DNA of 20,552 nt from Geobacter sp. UBA6802 (GTDB lineage: Bacteria; Desulfobacterota; Desulfuromonadia; Geobacterales; Pseudopelobacteraceae), in the NCBI GenBank assembly GCA_002452325.1, contig DKFG01000073.1:1-20552 (forward strand), written 5' to 3'. The notes beneath the pieces are model-generated. The model made no database searches. It was given only the letters and a program-made list of their open reading frames with translations, and was not told the origin of the DNA. The translations under genes were made by a program, and so were the position numbers. The first letter of the stretch is position 1. The number at the start of each line of letters is the position of its first letter. This document shows, piece after piece, positions 1 through 7,607 of this stretch.

Positions 1-2
1 AG

Positions 3-719
3 GATGGTGGCAAGGTGGTGCAGGAAACCCGTCTGTTTGATCCCAACAAAGGGGTTACCCGTTCCATGCGTGGCAAGGAAGAGGCCCATGACTACCGCTA
101 CTTCCCGGACCCGGATCTGGTGCCGGTAGTAATTTCTGATGACTGGATCAACCGGGTCAAGAGCGATCTACCTGAGCTGCCGGAGGTCAAATTTAGCCGT
201 TTTCTGACTGACTACAGCCTGCCTGAGTATGATGCTGATGTGCTGACGTCATCACGCCCGCTGGCTGATTTCTTTGAGCAGTGCGCCCAGGCCTGCAACA
301 ATGCCAAATCAGCTGCCAACTGGGTCATGGGTGAGCTGACCCGCTCTCTGAATGACAACACCATCGCCATTGAGGACAGCCCGGTCTCCCCTGCCCAACT
401 GGCTGATTTGATCAAGCTGATTGATGGCGGCACTATTTCTGGTACTATTGCCAAGAAGGTCTTTGAAGAGCTGTGGAAAAATGGCGGCGAAGCAGCAGCC
501 ATTGTTGAGCAGCAAGGGTTGGCCCAGGTCTCTGACACCGACGCCATAGAGACCGCCATAGACCAGATCATGGCCGCCAACATGGGGCAGGTTGAGGAAT
601 ACCGGGGCGGCAAAGACAAGGTCTTTGGCTTCTTTGTCGGCCAAGTCATGAAGGCGATGAAGGGCAAGGCCAATCCGGCGGTGGTCAACGACCTTCTGAA
701 ACAGAAACTGGCAGGATAG
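3..719 (+). CDS. gatB: Aspartyl/glutamyl-tRNA(Asn/Gln) amidotransferase subunit B, C-terminal part
   Basis: This is the 3' part of gatB; the start lies outside the window and the reading frame is already open at position 3. GatB belongs to the GatCAB complex, which converts Glu-tRNA(Gln) and Asp-tRNA(Asn) to the amidated forms in the cytoplasm. The end of the GatB catalytic domain is seen in the stretch [30 protein letters not shown]. It is followed by the alpha-helical GatB/YqeY tail domain, which contacts tRNA and ends in a typical run of small helices ([10 protein letters not shown]). The ATG at 15 is internal, not a start. The next gene starts 35 nt downstream on the same strand, so the two may be cotranscribed. 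Family assignment is very secure; only the N-terminal half is missing. Confidence 0.97.
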   Translation, partial: DGGKVVQETRLFDPNKGVTRSMRGKEEAHDYRYFPDPDLVPVVISDDWINRVKSDLPELPEVKFSRFLTDYSLPEYDADVLTSSRPLADFFEQCAQACNNAKSAANWVMGELTRSLNDNTIAIEDSPVSPAQLADLIKLIDGGTISGTIAKKVFEELWKNGGEAAAIVEQQGLAQVSDTDAIETAIDQIMAANMGQVEEYRGGKDKVFGFFVGQVMKAMKGKANPAVVNDLLKQKLAG

Positions 720-754
720 ACACCAGGAGCCAGCTGCTCCAGAGAGTCAACAGC

Positions 755-2353
755 ATGGACACCTCCCGGTATCGTGATCTGTTTGTCAGTGAATCCCAGG
801 AGCATCTGAACGCCTTGGCAGCTCTGGCACTGAAGTGCGAGGAGAACGGGGACGCAGCGCCGGTACACGAGATGTTTCGCCATGCCCACTCACTGAAGGG
901 GATGGCGGCAACCATGCAGTTTACGCCGGTCAGCACCCTGGCCCATGCCCTGGAAGAGCTGCTGGTAAAGATTCGTGACGGAAAACTGACTGCAGACCAG
1001 GGAACAGTGGATCTGATACTGGCAGCCGTCACGGCCCTGGAACAGTCGGTGTTCCTGATCTCCCAGAGCCGCGAACCGCTTGCGAACACTGATCTTTCCA
1101 ACCGCATCAGCCATTATACTCCGTCACAAACGGCCCACCAGCAGCAGGCTTCTCAGACAACGACCCCAGCCGGGTACGGCTTCCGCAAAACTGATGACAG
1201 CGCCACGACCCGTATCAAAACCGAGCTGCTGGACCGGCTGGTAACCCTGTCCGGCGAGCTGTTGACCGCACGGCATACGTTTGAAGAGGTCATTCAGCGC
1301 CGGCAGCTGACAGAACTGCAGCAACCGTTCAAGGAACTGAGTACGCTGCTGCGCCTGCTGCAGAACGAAGTGATACAGGCCCGCATGGTACCGTTTGGCA
1401 CCATTGCGGAGCGATTCCCCCGCATGGTGCGCGATCTGGCCCAGCGTAACGGCAAAGAGGTGCGGTTCAGGATAGAAGGGGAAGGAATCGAGCTGGATCG
1501 CAGCATCCTGCAGCAGATCACCGAACCGCTGATGCACCTGCTACGTAACGCCGTTGACCACGGTATAGAGACCAGTGTTCTCCGTAGCGCACTCGGTAAA
1601 TCACCGGCAGGCAACCTCAAGCTGACGGTCAGTCGTCAGGCAGATCGTATACTGCTGCAGGTCTGCGATGACGGTAACGGCATGGCACCTGACCGGATCC
1701 GTGCCAAAGCGGTTGACCTGGGCCTCCTGACCAGGAGCCAAGCCGCAGCACTGTCGATTGAAGAGACCCTGTTGCTGGTCTGCACTCCTGGCTTCTCGAC
1801 AGCAGAACAGGTGAGCGACATCTCAGGTCGTGGCGTCGGTATGGATGTGGTCCGTTCTGTCATCCAGACCCTGGGCGGCACCCTGACCATCGACTCGACA
1901 CCGGGCAAAGGGACCGACATCACCCTAATTTTACCGATCAGCACGGCAATCATGCATGCCCTGCTGGTTGCCTGCGGCGAACTACAGATTGCAGTGCCGA
2001 TCAACGCCGTCACCGGTACCCTTGAAATCTGCCCTGCTGCGATCAATCGTACGAATGGGGGTGCAACGGTACACCTTAACGGCAATGAAATACCTCTGCG
2101 CAGTCTGGCCCGTTTTTTTCACCAACCGGAGCCGCAAGATCAGCTCGCGCTTTTGCCGGTTGTCCTGATCGAGTCAAACCGGCAACCTATGGGACTTCTG
2201 GCTGACCGTATCCTGGGGCAGCACGAACTCTTCATCCGGCCATTGCAGCCACCGCTATCCAGCCTACGCGGCCTTTCAGGAGCCTGCTTAACCGGCAGTG
2301 GTCAGATCATCTTCATGGTCGATCCGGCTGCCTGCGCGGCTGCCCGTCTGTAA
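755..2353 (+). CDS. CheA-type chemotaxis histidine kinase lacking the P2 domain
   Basis: The 532-residue protein has the CheA domain order. An Hpt (P1) domain at about 1-105 has the phospho-accepting histidine in HSLKG (His45). A short Ser/Thr/Gln-rich linker at about 105-150 follows, then the P3 dimerisation helices at about 152-215. The P4 ATPase domain at about 215-395 has the N box HLLRNAVDHGIE near 260, DDGNGM near 304 and GRGVGMDVV near 357. A CheW-like P5 domain runs from about 395 to the end. It should autophosphorylate and pass phosphate to a CheY or CheB partner. It is shorter than E. coli CheA because no P2 regulator-docking domain is present, and no receiver domain is fused. No chemoreceptor, CheW, CheY or CheB gene lies in the window, so the pathway served is unknown. 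The ATG has only a weak AGAGAG upstream. It may belong to an alternative cellular function pathway rather than flagellar chemotaxis. Confidence 0.9.
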   Translation: MDTSRYRDLFVSESQEHLNALAALALKCEENGDAAPVHEMFRHAHSLKGMAATMQFTPVSTLAHALEELLVKIRDGKLTADQGTVDLILAAVTALEQSVFLISQSREPLANTDLSNRISHYTPSQTAHQQQASQTTTPAGYGFRKTDDSATTRIKTELLDRLVTLSGELLTARHTFEEVIQRRQLTELQQPFKELSTLLRLLQNEVIQARMVPFGTIAERFPRMVRDLAQRNGKEVRFRIEGEGIELDRSILQQITEPLMHLLRNAVDHGIETSVLRSALGKSPAGNLKLTVSRQADRILLQVCDDGNGMAPDRIRAKAVDLGLLTRSQAAALSIEETLLLVCTPGFSTAEQVSDISGRGVGMDVVRSVIQTLGGTLTIDSTPGKGTDITLILPISTAIMHALLVACGELQIAVPINAVTGTLEICPAAINRTNGGATVHLNGNEIPLRSLARFFHQPEPQDQLALLPVVLIESNRQPMGLLADRILGQHELFIRPLQPPLSSLRGLSGACLTGSGQIIFMVDPAACAAARL

Positions 2354-2377
2354 CTCTGTCCCCGAAAGGAACCACAC

Positions 2378-3091
2378 ATGCGTCAACAGATCACAAGATT
2401 TCTGATCAGTACACTGCTCTGCCTCATAACACTACCTGCTGCAGCCAGCGAGGCCACCCTGCAACAGGTGATAGAAACACTGGAAAAGGGCTACGCCAAC
2501 CTGCAGGACCTGCAGGCCAGCTTCAGCCAGACCACAATCCTGGCAGGTTTTCCCAAACCTCAGAAAGGGCACGGTGAACTGGCCCTGCGTCGCCCCCCCC
2601 GTTCAACCGCCCAGTTCCGCTTTGACTACACCGTGCCAAGGCAAAGCATCATCTCCAACGGCAGCCAGGTCTGGTTCTATCAGCCGGAAAACAAACAGGT
2701 GCTGGTCTCATCGCTGGAAGGGATGATGCAGGGGGGCAACAGCATTGGCATGGCCTACCTGACCGGGCTGGGCAATGTCTCAATGGATTTTAACGCAGCC
2801 TTCGGCAAGCCTGCCCGGGACAAGCAGGGTAACTACCTGCTTGAGCTGATCCCCCGCAAACCGACGCCGGTCCTGTCTCGCTTGCGGCTTGCCATTCGTG
2901 AAGAGTCAGTTACGGCCTTTCTGGCTGACGGACAGGCAAAGGATCTTTTTCCGGTGGCTTCATCAACGGTTGTGGATGCCAGCGGCACCGAGACCCGGAT
3001 CAGCTACAGCAAGGTCAGGACCAACAACGGCCTTTCAGCCGCAAAATTCACCTTTAAAGTGCCGCAAGGCGTCGAAATTATCAAACCGTAG
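2378..3091 (+). CDS. lolA: Outer-membrane lipoprotein carrier protein LolA
   Basis: LolA is the periplasmic chaperone that takes mature lipoproteins from the LolCDE complex in the inner membrane and hands them to the outer membrane. The 237-residue product begins with a clear Sec signal peptide ([20 protein letters not shown], probable cleavage after AAAS at residue 24). The mature part shows LolA-family features: an early [12 protein letters not shown] helix, then [12 protein letters not shown] and [14 protein letters not shown], and the strand pattern [23 protein letters not shown] ribosome site precedes the ATG at 2378 by a suitable distance. The gene starts 24 nt after the CheA-type gene, and its stop codon touches the ribosome site of yajQ. 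Two Pel or nearby proteins in this window (PelC and the 726-aa lipoprotein) are predicted outer-membrane lipoproteins and would be general clients of this route. Confidence 0.93.
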   Translation: MRQQITRFLISTLLCLITLPAAASEATLQQVIETLEKGYANLQDLQASFSQTTILAGFPKPQKGHGELALRRPPRSTAQFRFDYTVPRQSIISNGSQVWFYQPENKQVLVSSLEGMMQGGNSIGMAYLTGLGNVSMDFNAAFGKPARDKQGNYLLELIPRKPTPVLSRLRLAIREESVTAFLADGQAKDLFPVASSTVVDASGTETRISYSKVRTNNGLSAAKFTFKVPQGVEIIKP

Positions 3092-3101
3092 GAGGAAACC
3101 A

Positions 3102-3587
3102 ATGCCGTCATTTGACATTGTATCAAAGGTAGATATGCAGGAAGTTGACAACGCCGTTAATCAGGCCATCAAAGAAATTGGGCAGCGCTACGACTTCAAA
3201 GGTTCCAAGAGCGAGATCACCCAGGAAAAGGATAGCGTCAAGGTCCTCTCTGAAGATGATTACAAGCTGAAGGCGGTGATTGATGTACTGCAGACCAAGT
3301 TCCTGAAGCGCAACATCTCCATTAAGGCATTGCAGTACGGCAAGATAGAACCGGCCTCAGGCGGCATGGTACGCCAGATCATCACGGTCCAGCAGGGGAT
3401 ATCCAAGGAAAAGGGCAAAGAGATCATCGCCGTGATCAAGGAAAGCAAACTCAAGGTCCAGGCCCAGATTCAGGATGATCAGGTACGGGTCACCGGCAAA
3501 AATCGTGACGACCTGCAGGACACCATTCAACTCTTGAAGGGGAAGGACCTGGGGGTGGAGATGCAGTTTACCAACTTCAGGGAGTAA
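3102..3587 (+). CDS. yajQ: YajQ family (UPF0234) nucleotide-binding protein
   Basis: The 161-residue product starts [20 protein letters not shown], the standard YajQ N-terminus, and continues with RYDFKGSK and the C-terminal pattern [24 protein letters not shown] and [12 protein letters not shown]. YajQ proteins are small cytoplasmic two-domain ferredoxin-like proteins that bind nucleotides or RNA. Homologues in Xanthomonas, Pseudomonas and Stenotrophomonas have been reported to bind cyclic di-GMP. The reading frame is open upstream to 2889, but that part overlaps lolA. The ATG at 3102 is chosen because it gives the conserved N-terminus and has a very good AGGAGG ribosome site at 3090-3095 that includes the lolA stop codon. 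The gene is 10 nt after lolA, so the two are likely cotranscribed and perhaps coupled. It ends the plus-strand run before a strong hairpin. Confidence 0.94.
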   Translation: MPSFDIVSKVDMQEVDNAVNQAIKEIGQRYDFKGSKSEITQEKDSVKVLSEDDYKLKAVIDVLQTKFLKRNISIKALQYGKIEPASGGMVRQIITVQQGISKEKGKEIIAVIKESKLKVQAQIQDDQVRVTGKNRDDLQDTIQLLKGKDLGVEMQFTNFRE

Positions 3588-3610
3588 CCGCACCATTGTT
3601 GACAACCGAA

Positions 3611-3642
3611 AACTCAGGGCGGCCGATTGGCCGCCCTGAGTT
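3611..3642. terminator. Bidirectional intrinsic terminator between yajQ and the convergent lipoprotein gene
   Basis: A perfect 14-bp inverted repeat (AACTCAGGGCGGCC and its complement) encloses the four-base loop GATT. It lies 23 nt after the yajQ stop and 38 nt beyond the end of the convergent minus-strand gene. On the minus strand the stem runs straight into a TTTT tract (plus-strand aaaa at 3609-3612). On the plus strand the tail is only TTGTT. It is therefore best suited to end the minus transcript, and probably ends both. Confidence 0.85.
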
Positions 3643-3680
3643 GTTCCATGGTATGTCAATCCACACTAATACCGTAACAG

Positions 3681-5861
3681 CTACATGATATAGAAAATAT
3701 CAATATTCAGATATTTCCCATTCTTTGTGCCGGGGACAGGCTTAGAAGGGCACGAAATATCCACTGTGACGCTCGGATTAGTAGGTGGATTTTGATTTTT
3801 ATCAAAAGTATCAGGGTTGCTTGGATCCCACTTCTGCTCATCGTATGCCCATCCGTAAGCATCGCAGTTCCCCTTACTGTTCACCTGATAATATTTGAGC
3901 CAATTGAGAGCTACCGGGTTGGTTGCCCACCAGACATGATATCCTCTTTTTGCTTTTAAATATTCTCCGCTGTTCACCGCTCCAATGGCAGCGTCAGAAA
4001 GCACATATCCGGTAATGTTGTCTTTTGCATAATGTGCCGGCCATTGTTGCTTAAGAACATTTGTTGTATAGTCCAACCAACCGTTCACGGCCGTCTGTGT
4101 TTCACTCATAAAGGTAGCATAGGAATTTAAGTCGTTTACCGTGAAATTCTTTGGCGCAACAACCCAGTCCGGCTTTTTGCGATTATCGAGACCATCATAT
4201 GGCCAATACTTCGGATTCGGGCAGGTTTTCACACCGTCCGCCGTTCTGGTAATAGCGTAGGGACATCCATCGTTGTTGGTCCTGTCGTCGTACTCCACAT
4301 AGTCAGCCAAGTTTGTCATGCAGGCCCTGTACGGGTTTTCTTTACCGCCATTACAGCCACAGTTCGTCGTGTCGCCGCAACCCGTGCCTTCAAAGGTAAT
4401 GCTGCTATTGAAGTGCATGCCGTTTACACCCGAAATGTCATAATTTACTAACTGGTCCAACGGGTTGGGCCACCTTGTTCCTCCTTGCACATTGAACTCA
4501 ATTTGGCCACCATTGTTTGGCGCTGCTGTCACTGGTGACGTCACAGAACTCTTCGTCACCCACAATCCGGTGCCAGTCGAGATTCCTGATTTTCCTTCGG
4601 TATACCACCATTCTGGTGTACCAGTATCTCCGATCGGCGGTACGATGCGCAGAATCTGCGCTGGATCAAGGCTGATACTAGCAGAAGGCGTGATCGGCGT
4701 TGAGGTGATAGCTTGGTTTGGCAATATCGTTATTTTGTAAAATTTTGTTTTCGATTGCGTGAAGGCGTCCGCCAGCGAATCCCATGGCTTGCTATTATCA
4801 CACTTCAAGTCGTTTGCCACTTTCTCAGAACAAGGGGGCTTATTGGGAACTAACCAGACCGTGATCTTTTCCGAGGTGCTGTTACGCACCTGGATCGAGA
4901 AGACGTTATCGTCAAAGGAGGGGAAGCCGCCAGGACCGGCATCGATAAAGACCGTCGGCTCCTTGATGGTCAATGTGGTCTTCCCGATCGCCCCAAAGGG
5001 AAAGTAGACATTTTTCGCGGTGAAGCTGACATTGCCGGTTGCTTCATCATATACGGGATTCGAGAGCGTGGCCGTGAACACCTGTGACACGAGCAAGTTG
5101 CTGTCCGTAAAGGAGATACTGGCATTGGGAGGATTCGAGCCGAATCGCTTGTTCCAGCCATCGAAATATGATTTGGTGGCGACGGTTTCTGTTTTGCGCT
5201 GTGGAGCGCAGGTTACACCCAGAATACTCCCGAAAGCCTTCTGCACACGGAAAGTATAGGTGCCGTCGATAACGGTTCCGTCAGTATTTTTGGCCGGTTC
5301 AAGCGTAGCGCTATCGCCATCCAGGTTGTGTGACCAGACAGCAGGCTGCACCGTTGCCGAATTGTTCGTGATGATCAGCTCCAGATCTGTAAGCGCCAGG
5401 TTGGCTGAAGGCCGCCGTCCGTCAAGGTAGGTGATGCTGAAGCTGAGCTGCCCCGTTGCCTTGTTCAACACCGGCTTTTCAATGATGCAGGAAATGTAGA
5501 CCGTCTCGTTTTTAGCGGTTTTGCCCTGCAAAAGGGCATTGGGCGCAACGCTTCCATATACCCTGGGCCAAACATTATTGATCAGGTTCAGCAGCTTAAA
5601 GGTGCCTGCCTGCTGGGCGCCCCGGTTGGTGAAATAGAGGATATCATCGTCTTCTGTAAACTGATTGCTGAGGGTGAGCTGAAACTTTCTGGACGTTTGA
5701 TCACCGGCGACTGGGGTGAAGCTGGCATTTGTGGCCCATATCTCATAAATATTCAGTGATTCCGTGTTGCTGCTGTCGCTGGCACAACCTGCCAACATAC
5801 CGGTAAGAATGGTAAAGCTGAGTAACACGAACCAGTTAAACCACGATCTACGATGTTGCAT
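3681..5861 (-). CDS. Large outer-membrane lipoprotein with duplicated modules and a thaumatin/GH64-like C-terminal region
   Basis: The 726-residue product is not a member of a family I can name with certainty. It has a lipoprotein signal peptide with lipobox L-A-G-C (Cys26) followed by Ala, which favours the outer membrane. Two related modules follow. One (about 45-160) contains EKPVLNKATGQLSFSITYL, and the other (about 245-300) contains SNPVYDEATGNVSFTAKNV. Part of the C-terminal region (about 320-726) resembles thaumatin-like and GH64 beta-1,3-glucanase folds: EFNVQGG, VNYDISGVNGMHF near 472-484, a Cys cluster at 495-503 and CDAYGWAYDE near 666-675. The residue patterns are suggestive only, and catalytic activity cannot be judged. 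The ATG has a strong GAAAGGAG ribosome site at 5868-5875. The gene is more A+T-rich than its neighbours, so transfer is plausible. It ends before the hairpin at 3611-3642. Confidence 0.72.
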   Translation of the reverse strand: MQHRRSWFNWFVLLSFTILTGMLAGCASDSSNTESLNIYEIWATNASFTPVAGDQTSRKFQLTLSNQFTEDDDILYFTNRGAQQAGTFKLLNLINNVWPRVYGSVAPNALLQGKTAKNETVYISCIIEKPVLNKATGQLSFSITYLDGRRPSANLALTDLELIITNNSATVQPAVWSHNLDGDSATLEPAKNTDGTVIDGTYTFRVQKAFGSILGVTCAPQRKTETVATKSYFDGWNKRFGSNPPNASISFTDSNLLVSQVFTATLSNPVYDEATGNVSFTAKNVYFPFGAIGKTTLTIKEPTVFIDAGPGGFPSFDDNVFSIQVRNSTSEKITVWLVPNKPPCSEKVANDLKCDNSKPWDSLADAFTQSKTKFYKITILPNQAITSTPITPSASISLDPAQILRIVPPIGDTGTPEWWYTEGKSGISTGTGLWVTKSSVTSPVTAAPNNGGQIEFNVQGGTRWPNPLDQLVNYDISGVNGMHFNSSITFEGTGCGDTTNCGCNGGKENPYRACMTNLADYVEYDDRTNNDGCPYAITRTADGVKTCPNPKYWPYDGLDNRKKPDWVVAPKNFTVNDLNSYATFMSETQTAVNGWLDYTTNVLKQQWPAHYAKDNITGYVLSDAAIGAVNSGEYLKAKRGYHVWWATNPVALNWLKYYQVNSKGNCDAYGWAYDEQKWDPSNPDTFDKNQNPPTNPSVTVDISCPSKPVPGTKNGKYLNIDIFYIM

Positions 5862-5867
5862 AGCTGA

Positions 5868-5875
5868 CTCCTTTC
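5868..5875 (-). promoter_or_regulatory. Ribosome binding site of the 726-aa lipoprotein gene
   Basis: On the minus strand GAAAGGAG lies six bases before the ATG at 5861. This fixes the start, which also gives a complete lipoprotein signal peptide. Confidence 0.75.
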
Positions 5876-5896
5876 TTAATGTTGAGTATGGAACAC

Positions 5897-6057
5897 ATGA
5901 AAAAAATCGTTTTGATAGCTATCGCCTTTACCACAACAGCATATGAATCCTGCCGATACTCGATAAGGATGGCCAGGTCAGCAATGCGGAACTGCGCCTA
6001 GGCACAATGAGCACCAATGCCTGCCAGCAGACTGAACAGGGTAAAAAGACAGCATAG
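5897..6057 (+). pseudogene. Possible relic of a small secreted EF-hand protein
   Basis: An ATG at 5897 opens a signal-peptide-like stretch, MKKIVLIAIAFTTTAY. That frame soon turns into nonsense and stops at 5999-6001. In the next frame the codons at 5952-5960 read A-D-T. After one extra C at 5961 the third frame continues with DKDGQVSNAEL (from 5962) and runs to a TAG at 6055. Joined together, D-T-D-K-D-G-Q-V-S-N-A-E is a complete 12-position EF-hand loop with acidic residues at 1, 3, 5 and 12. Two frame changes would be needed to make one protein, so this reads as a decayed gene. No good ribosome site is seen. The match could be chance in a region this short. Confidence 0.35.
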
Positions 6058-6072
6058 TACTACCTCTCTCAT
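5998..6072 (-). CDS. Possible 24-residue hydrophobic peptide, upstream of the lipoprotein gene
   Basis: A short minus-strand frame starts with ATG at 6072 behind an excellent AAAGGAG ribosome site (about 6079-6085). It encodes a hydrophobic peptide beginning [18 protein letters not shown] and ending in AHCA. It would be a single membrane segment or a bare signal peptide. A TTGACA/TACAAG promoter-like pair lies upstream, and the lipoprotein gene starts 136 nt downstream on the same strand, so the peptide could be a leader or a small partner. The antisense EF-hand relic overlaps it, and both cannot easily be under selection. No homologue is recognised. Support is from translation signals only. 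Confidence 0.38.
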   Translation of the reverse strand: MREVVLCCLFTLFSLLAGIGAHCA

Positions 6073-6126
6073 GGTTTTCTCCTTTAACGGTATCTGACTG
6101 CGATGACAGCCCCCCTATGATAATGA

Positions 6127-6154
6127 CTTGTACTTCACTTTCACCCCTTGTCAA
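6127..6154 (-). promoter_or_regulatory. Candidate sigma-70 promoter for the small peptide and lipoprotein genes
   Basis: On the minus strand a perfect TTGACA (6149-6154) is followed after 16 nt by TACAAG (6127-6132), four of six matches to TATAAT. Transcription would begin near 6119, leaving a leader of about 45 nt before the small peptide ATG at 6072. Confidence 0.45.
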
Positions 6155-6254
6155 GCTGCCGTCCAGATTGTGTTTCAGCCAGACAAACCCCTTGCTGCTG
6201 CAGTCTGAATCGGGTATGTATGCGGAACTGTTTAATCAAATAATGAGGTGTGCG

Positions 6255-7607
6255 GTGAATAACGAGACAAAGCAAAAGGTGAGCATGGTCAGCCTGGGCT
6301 GCCCCAAAAACCTGGTGGATGCCGAGGTGATGCTGGGGGTGCTGGCACAGCAGGGCTACGAAATTACCATGGACGAGAAAGAGGCCGATGTCATCATCGT
6401 CAACACCTGTTCCTTTATCAAAGAGGCCCGGGAAGAGAGCGTCGATGCCATCCTTGACCTGGCTGACCGCAAGAGTGACGGCAACTGCAAGACCCTGGTG
6501 GTTGCCGGCTGCCTGCCTCAGCGTTATCAGGAGGAGCTGGCCAAGGAACTGCCTGAAGTGGATATCCTGATCGGTACCGGTGATTACCCCCGGGTGGCCG
6601 AAATCCTGGCAGAGCATCACGCCGGTGATGCCCAGATCAAGTATGTGGGTGACCCCAATTACATTTACGACGAAGATCTGCCGCGGCTCAACTCATCACC
6701 CGGCTGGTACGCCTACCTGAAGATTGGCGAGGGTTGCTCAAACTGCTGTACCTACTGCGTGATCCCGTCACTGCGCGGCCCGTACCGTTCACGCCCCGTC
6801 GAGGCCCTGGTGGCCGAGGCAGAGCGGCTGGTCAAAGGCGGCGTGCGTGAGCTGATTCTGGTCTCGCAGGATATCACCCGTTACGGCAGTGATCTGCTCT
6901 ATGGGAACAGCCTGGCTGCGTTGATCCGTCGTCTGGCAGCTATTCCCGATCTGAAGTGGATTCGTCTGCTCTATGCCTATCCTGATGGCATCAGCAATGA
7001 GCTGATCGAGCTGTTCAAGACAGAGCCCAAACTATGCAAATACCTGGATATTCCTATCCAGCATATCAGTGACACTGTACTGAAACGGATGAAACGTAGA
7101 AGCGGCGAGCAGCAGATCCGCGATCTGATAGAGCGTCTGCGCAGCGAAGTGCCCGGAATTACCCTGCGCACCTCCTTGATTGTCGGGTTCCCCGGCGAGA
7201 CCGTTGACGACTTCCTTTCGCTAACCCAGTTTGTGGAAAAGGCTCAGTTTGATCGTCTGGGGGTCTTCTGCTATTCAAAAGAAGACGGCACCCCGGCGGC
7301 CGAGATGTCTGACCAGGTTTCGGAACGGGTTAAACGGGAACGACACCGCAAGCTGATGAAGGTTCAGGCGCGGGTTTCCTTCCGCCGTAACCGGGCCATG
7401 GTGGGACAGATTGAGCAGGTAATTGTGGAAGGGTACAGTGAAGAGACTGAACTGCTGCTGAAGGGACGCACCAGCCGTCAGGCCCCGGATATCGACGGCC
7501 AGGTCTACATAACCTCCGGCCATGCTGATATCGGCGATATTGTGGCCTGTCGGATCACCGATTCCTCTGACTATGATCTGGTGGCGGAGATGCTTGAGGA
7601 GGAGTGA
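6255..7607 (+). CDS. rimO: Ribosomal protein S12 methylthiotransferase RimO (radical SAM)
   Basis: RimO adds a methylthio group to the conserved aspartate of ribosomal protein S12 using two iron-sulfur clusters and S-adenosylmethionine. With a GTG start at 6255 the protein has 450 residues, the normal RimO size. The N-terminal cluster cysteines are Cys16 ([12 protein letters not shown]), Cys52 (VNTCSF) and Cys86 (VAGCLPQ). The radical SAM motif CxxxCxxC is Cys161, Cys165 and Cys168 ([13 protein letters not shown]). A TRAM domain for RNA binding occupies roughly the last 65 residues. The frame is open to 6117 with an ATG there, but those extra 46 residues are unlike RimO. TGAGGTG at 6244-6250 supports the GTG; an in-frame ATG at 6243 has no ribosome site. 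A weak TTGCTG-17-TATGTA pair at 6192-6220 could be its promoter. The TGA directly abuts the stop of convergent pelG. Confidence 0.96.
   Translation: MNNETKQKVSMVSLGCPKNLVDAEVMLGVLAQQGYEITMDEKEADVIIVNTCSFIKEAREESVDAILDLADRKSDGNCKTLVVAGCLPQRYQEELAKELPEVDILIGTGDYPRVAEILAEHHAGDAQIKYVGDPNYIYDEDLPRLNSSPGWYAYLKIGEGCSNCCTYCVIPSLRGPYRSRPVEALVAEAERLVKGGVRELILVSQDITRYGSDLLYGNSLAALIRRLAAIPDLKWIRLLYAYPDGISNELIELFKTEPKLCKYLDIPIQHISDTVLKRMKRRSGEQQIRDLIERLRSEVPGITLRTSLIVGFPGETVDDFLSLTQFVEKAQFDRLGVFCYSKEDGTPAAEMSDQVSERVKRERHRKLMKVQARVSFRRNRAMVGQIEQVIVEGYSEETELLLKGRTSRQAPDIDGQVYITSGHADIGDIVACRITDSSDYDLVAEMLEEE

Larger units (their letters stand above)
5862..6254. other. Intergenic region between the lipoprotein gene and rimO
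   Basis: This stretch of about 390 nt has no long conserved gene. It holds a possible 24-codon minus-strand peptide gene with its own promoter-like sequence and strong ribosome site, and on the plus strand a broken signal-peptide plus EF-hand sequence; each is listed separately. The rimO frame is open back to 6117, but the residues encoded before 6255 do not look like RimO. No convincing terminator or riboswitch was seen here. Confidence 0.6.

Noticed and set aside
726..740. Small hairpin GGAGC-CAGCT-GCTCC between gatB and the CheA-type gene.
   Set aside because: A stem of only five pairs without a T tract is too weak for a terminator, and any effect on translation is speculation.
212..889. 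A 225-codon minus-strand frame spanning the gatB/CheA-gene junction.
   Set aside because: Both plus-strand genes are unmistakable, and the antisense product has no plausible features.
6117..6254. An upstream ATG that would lengthen RimO by 46 residues.
   Set aside because: The added residues are unlike RimO N-termini, and the GTG at 6255 has a better ribosome site and gives the usual length.
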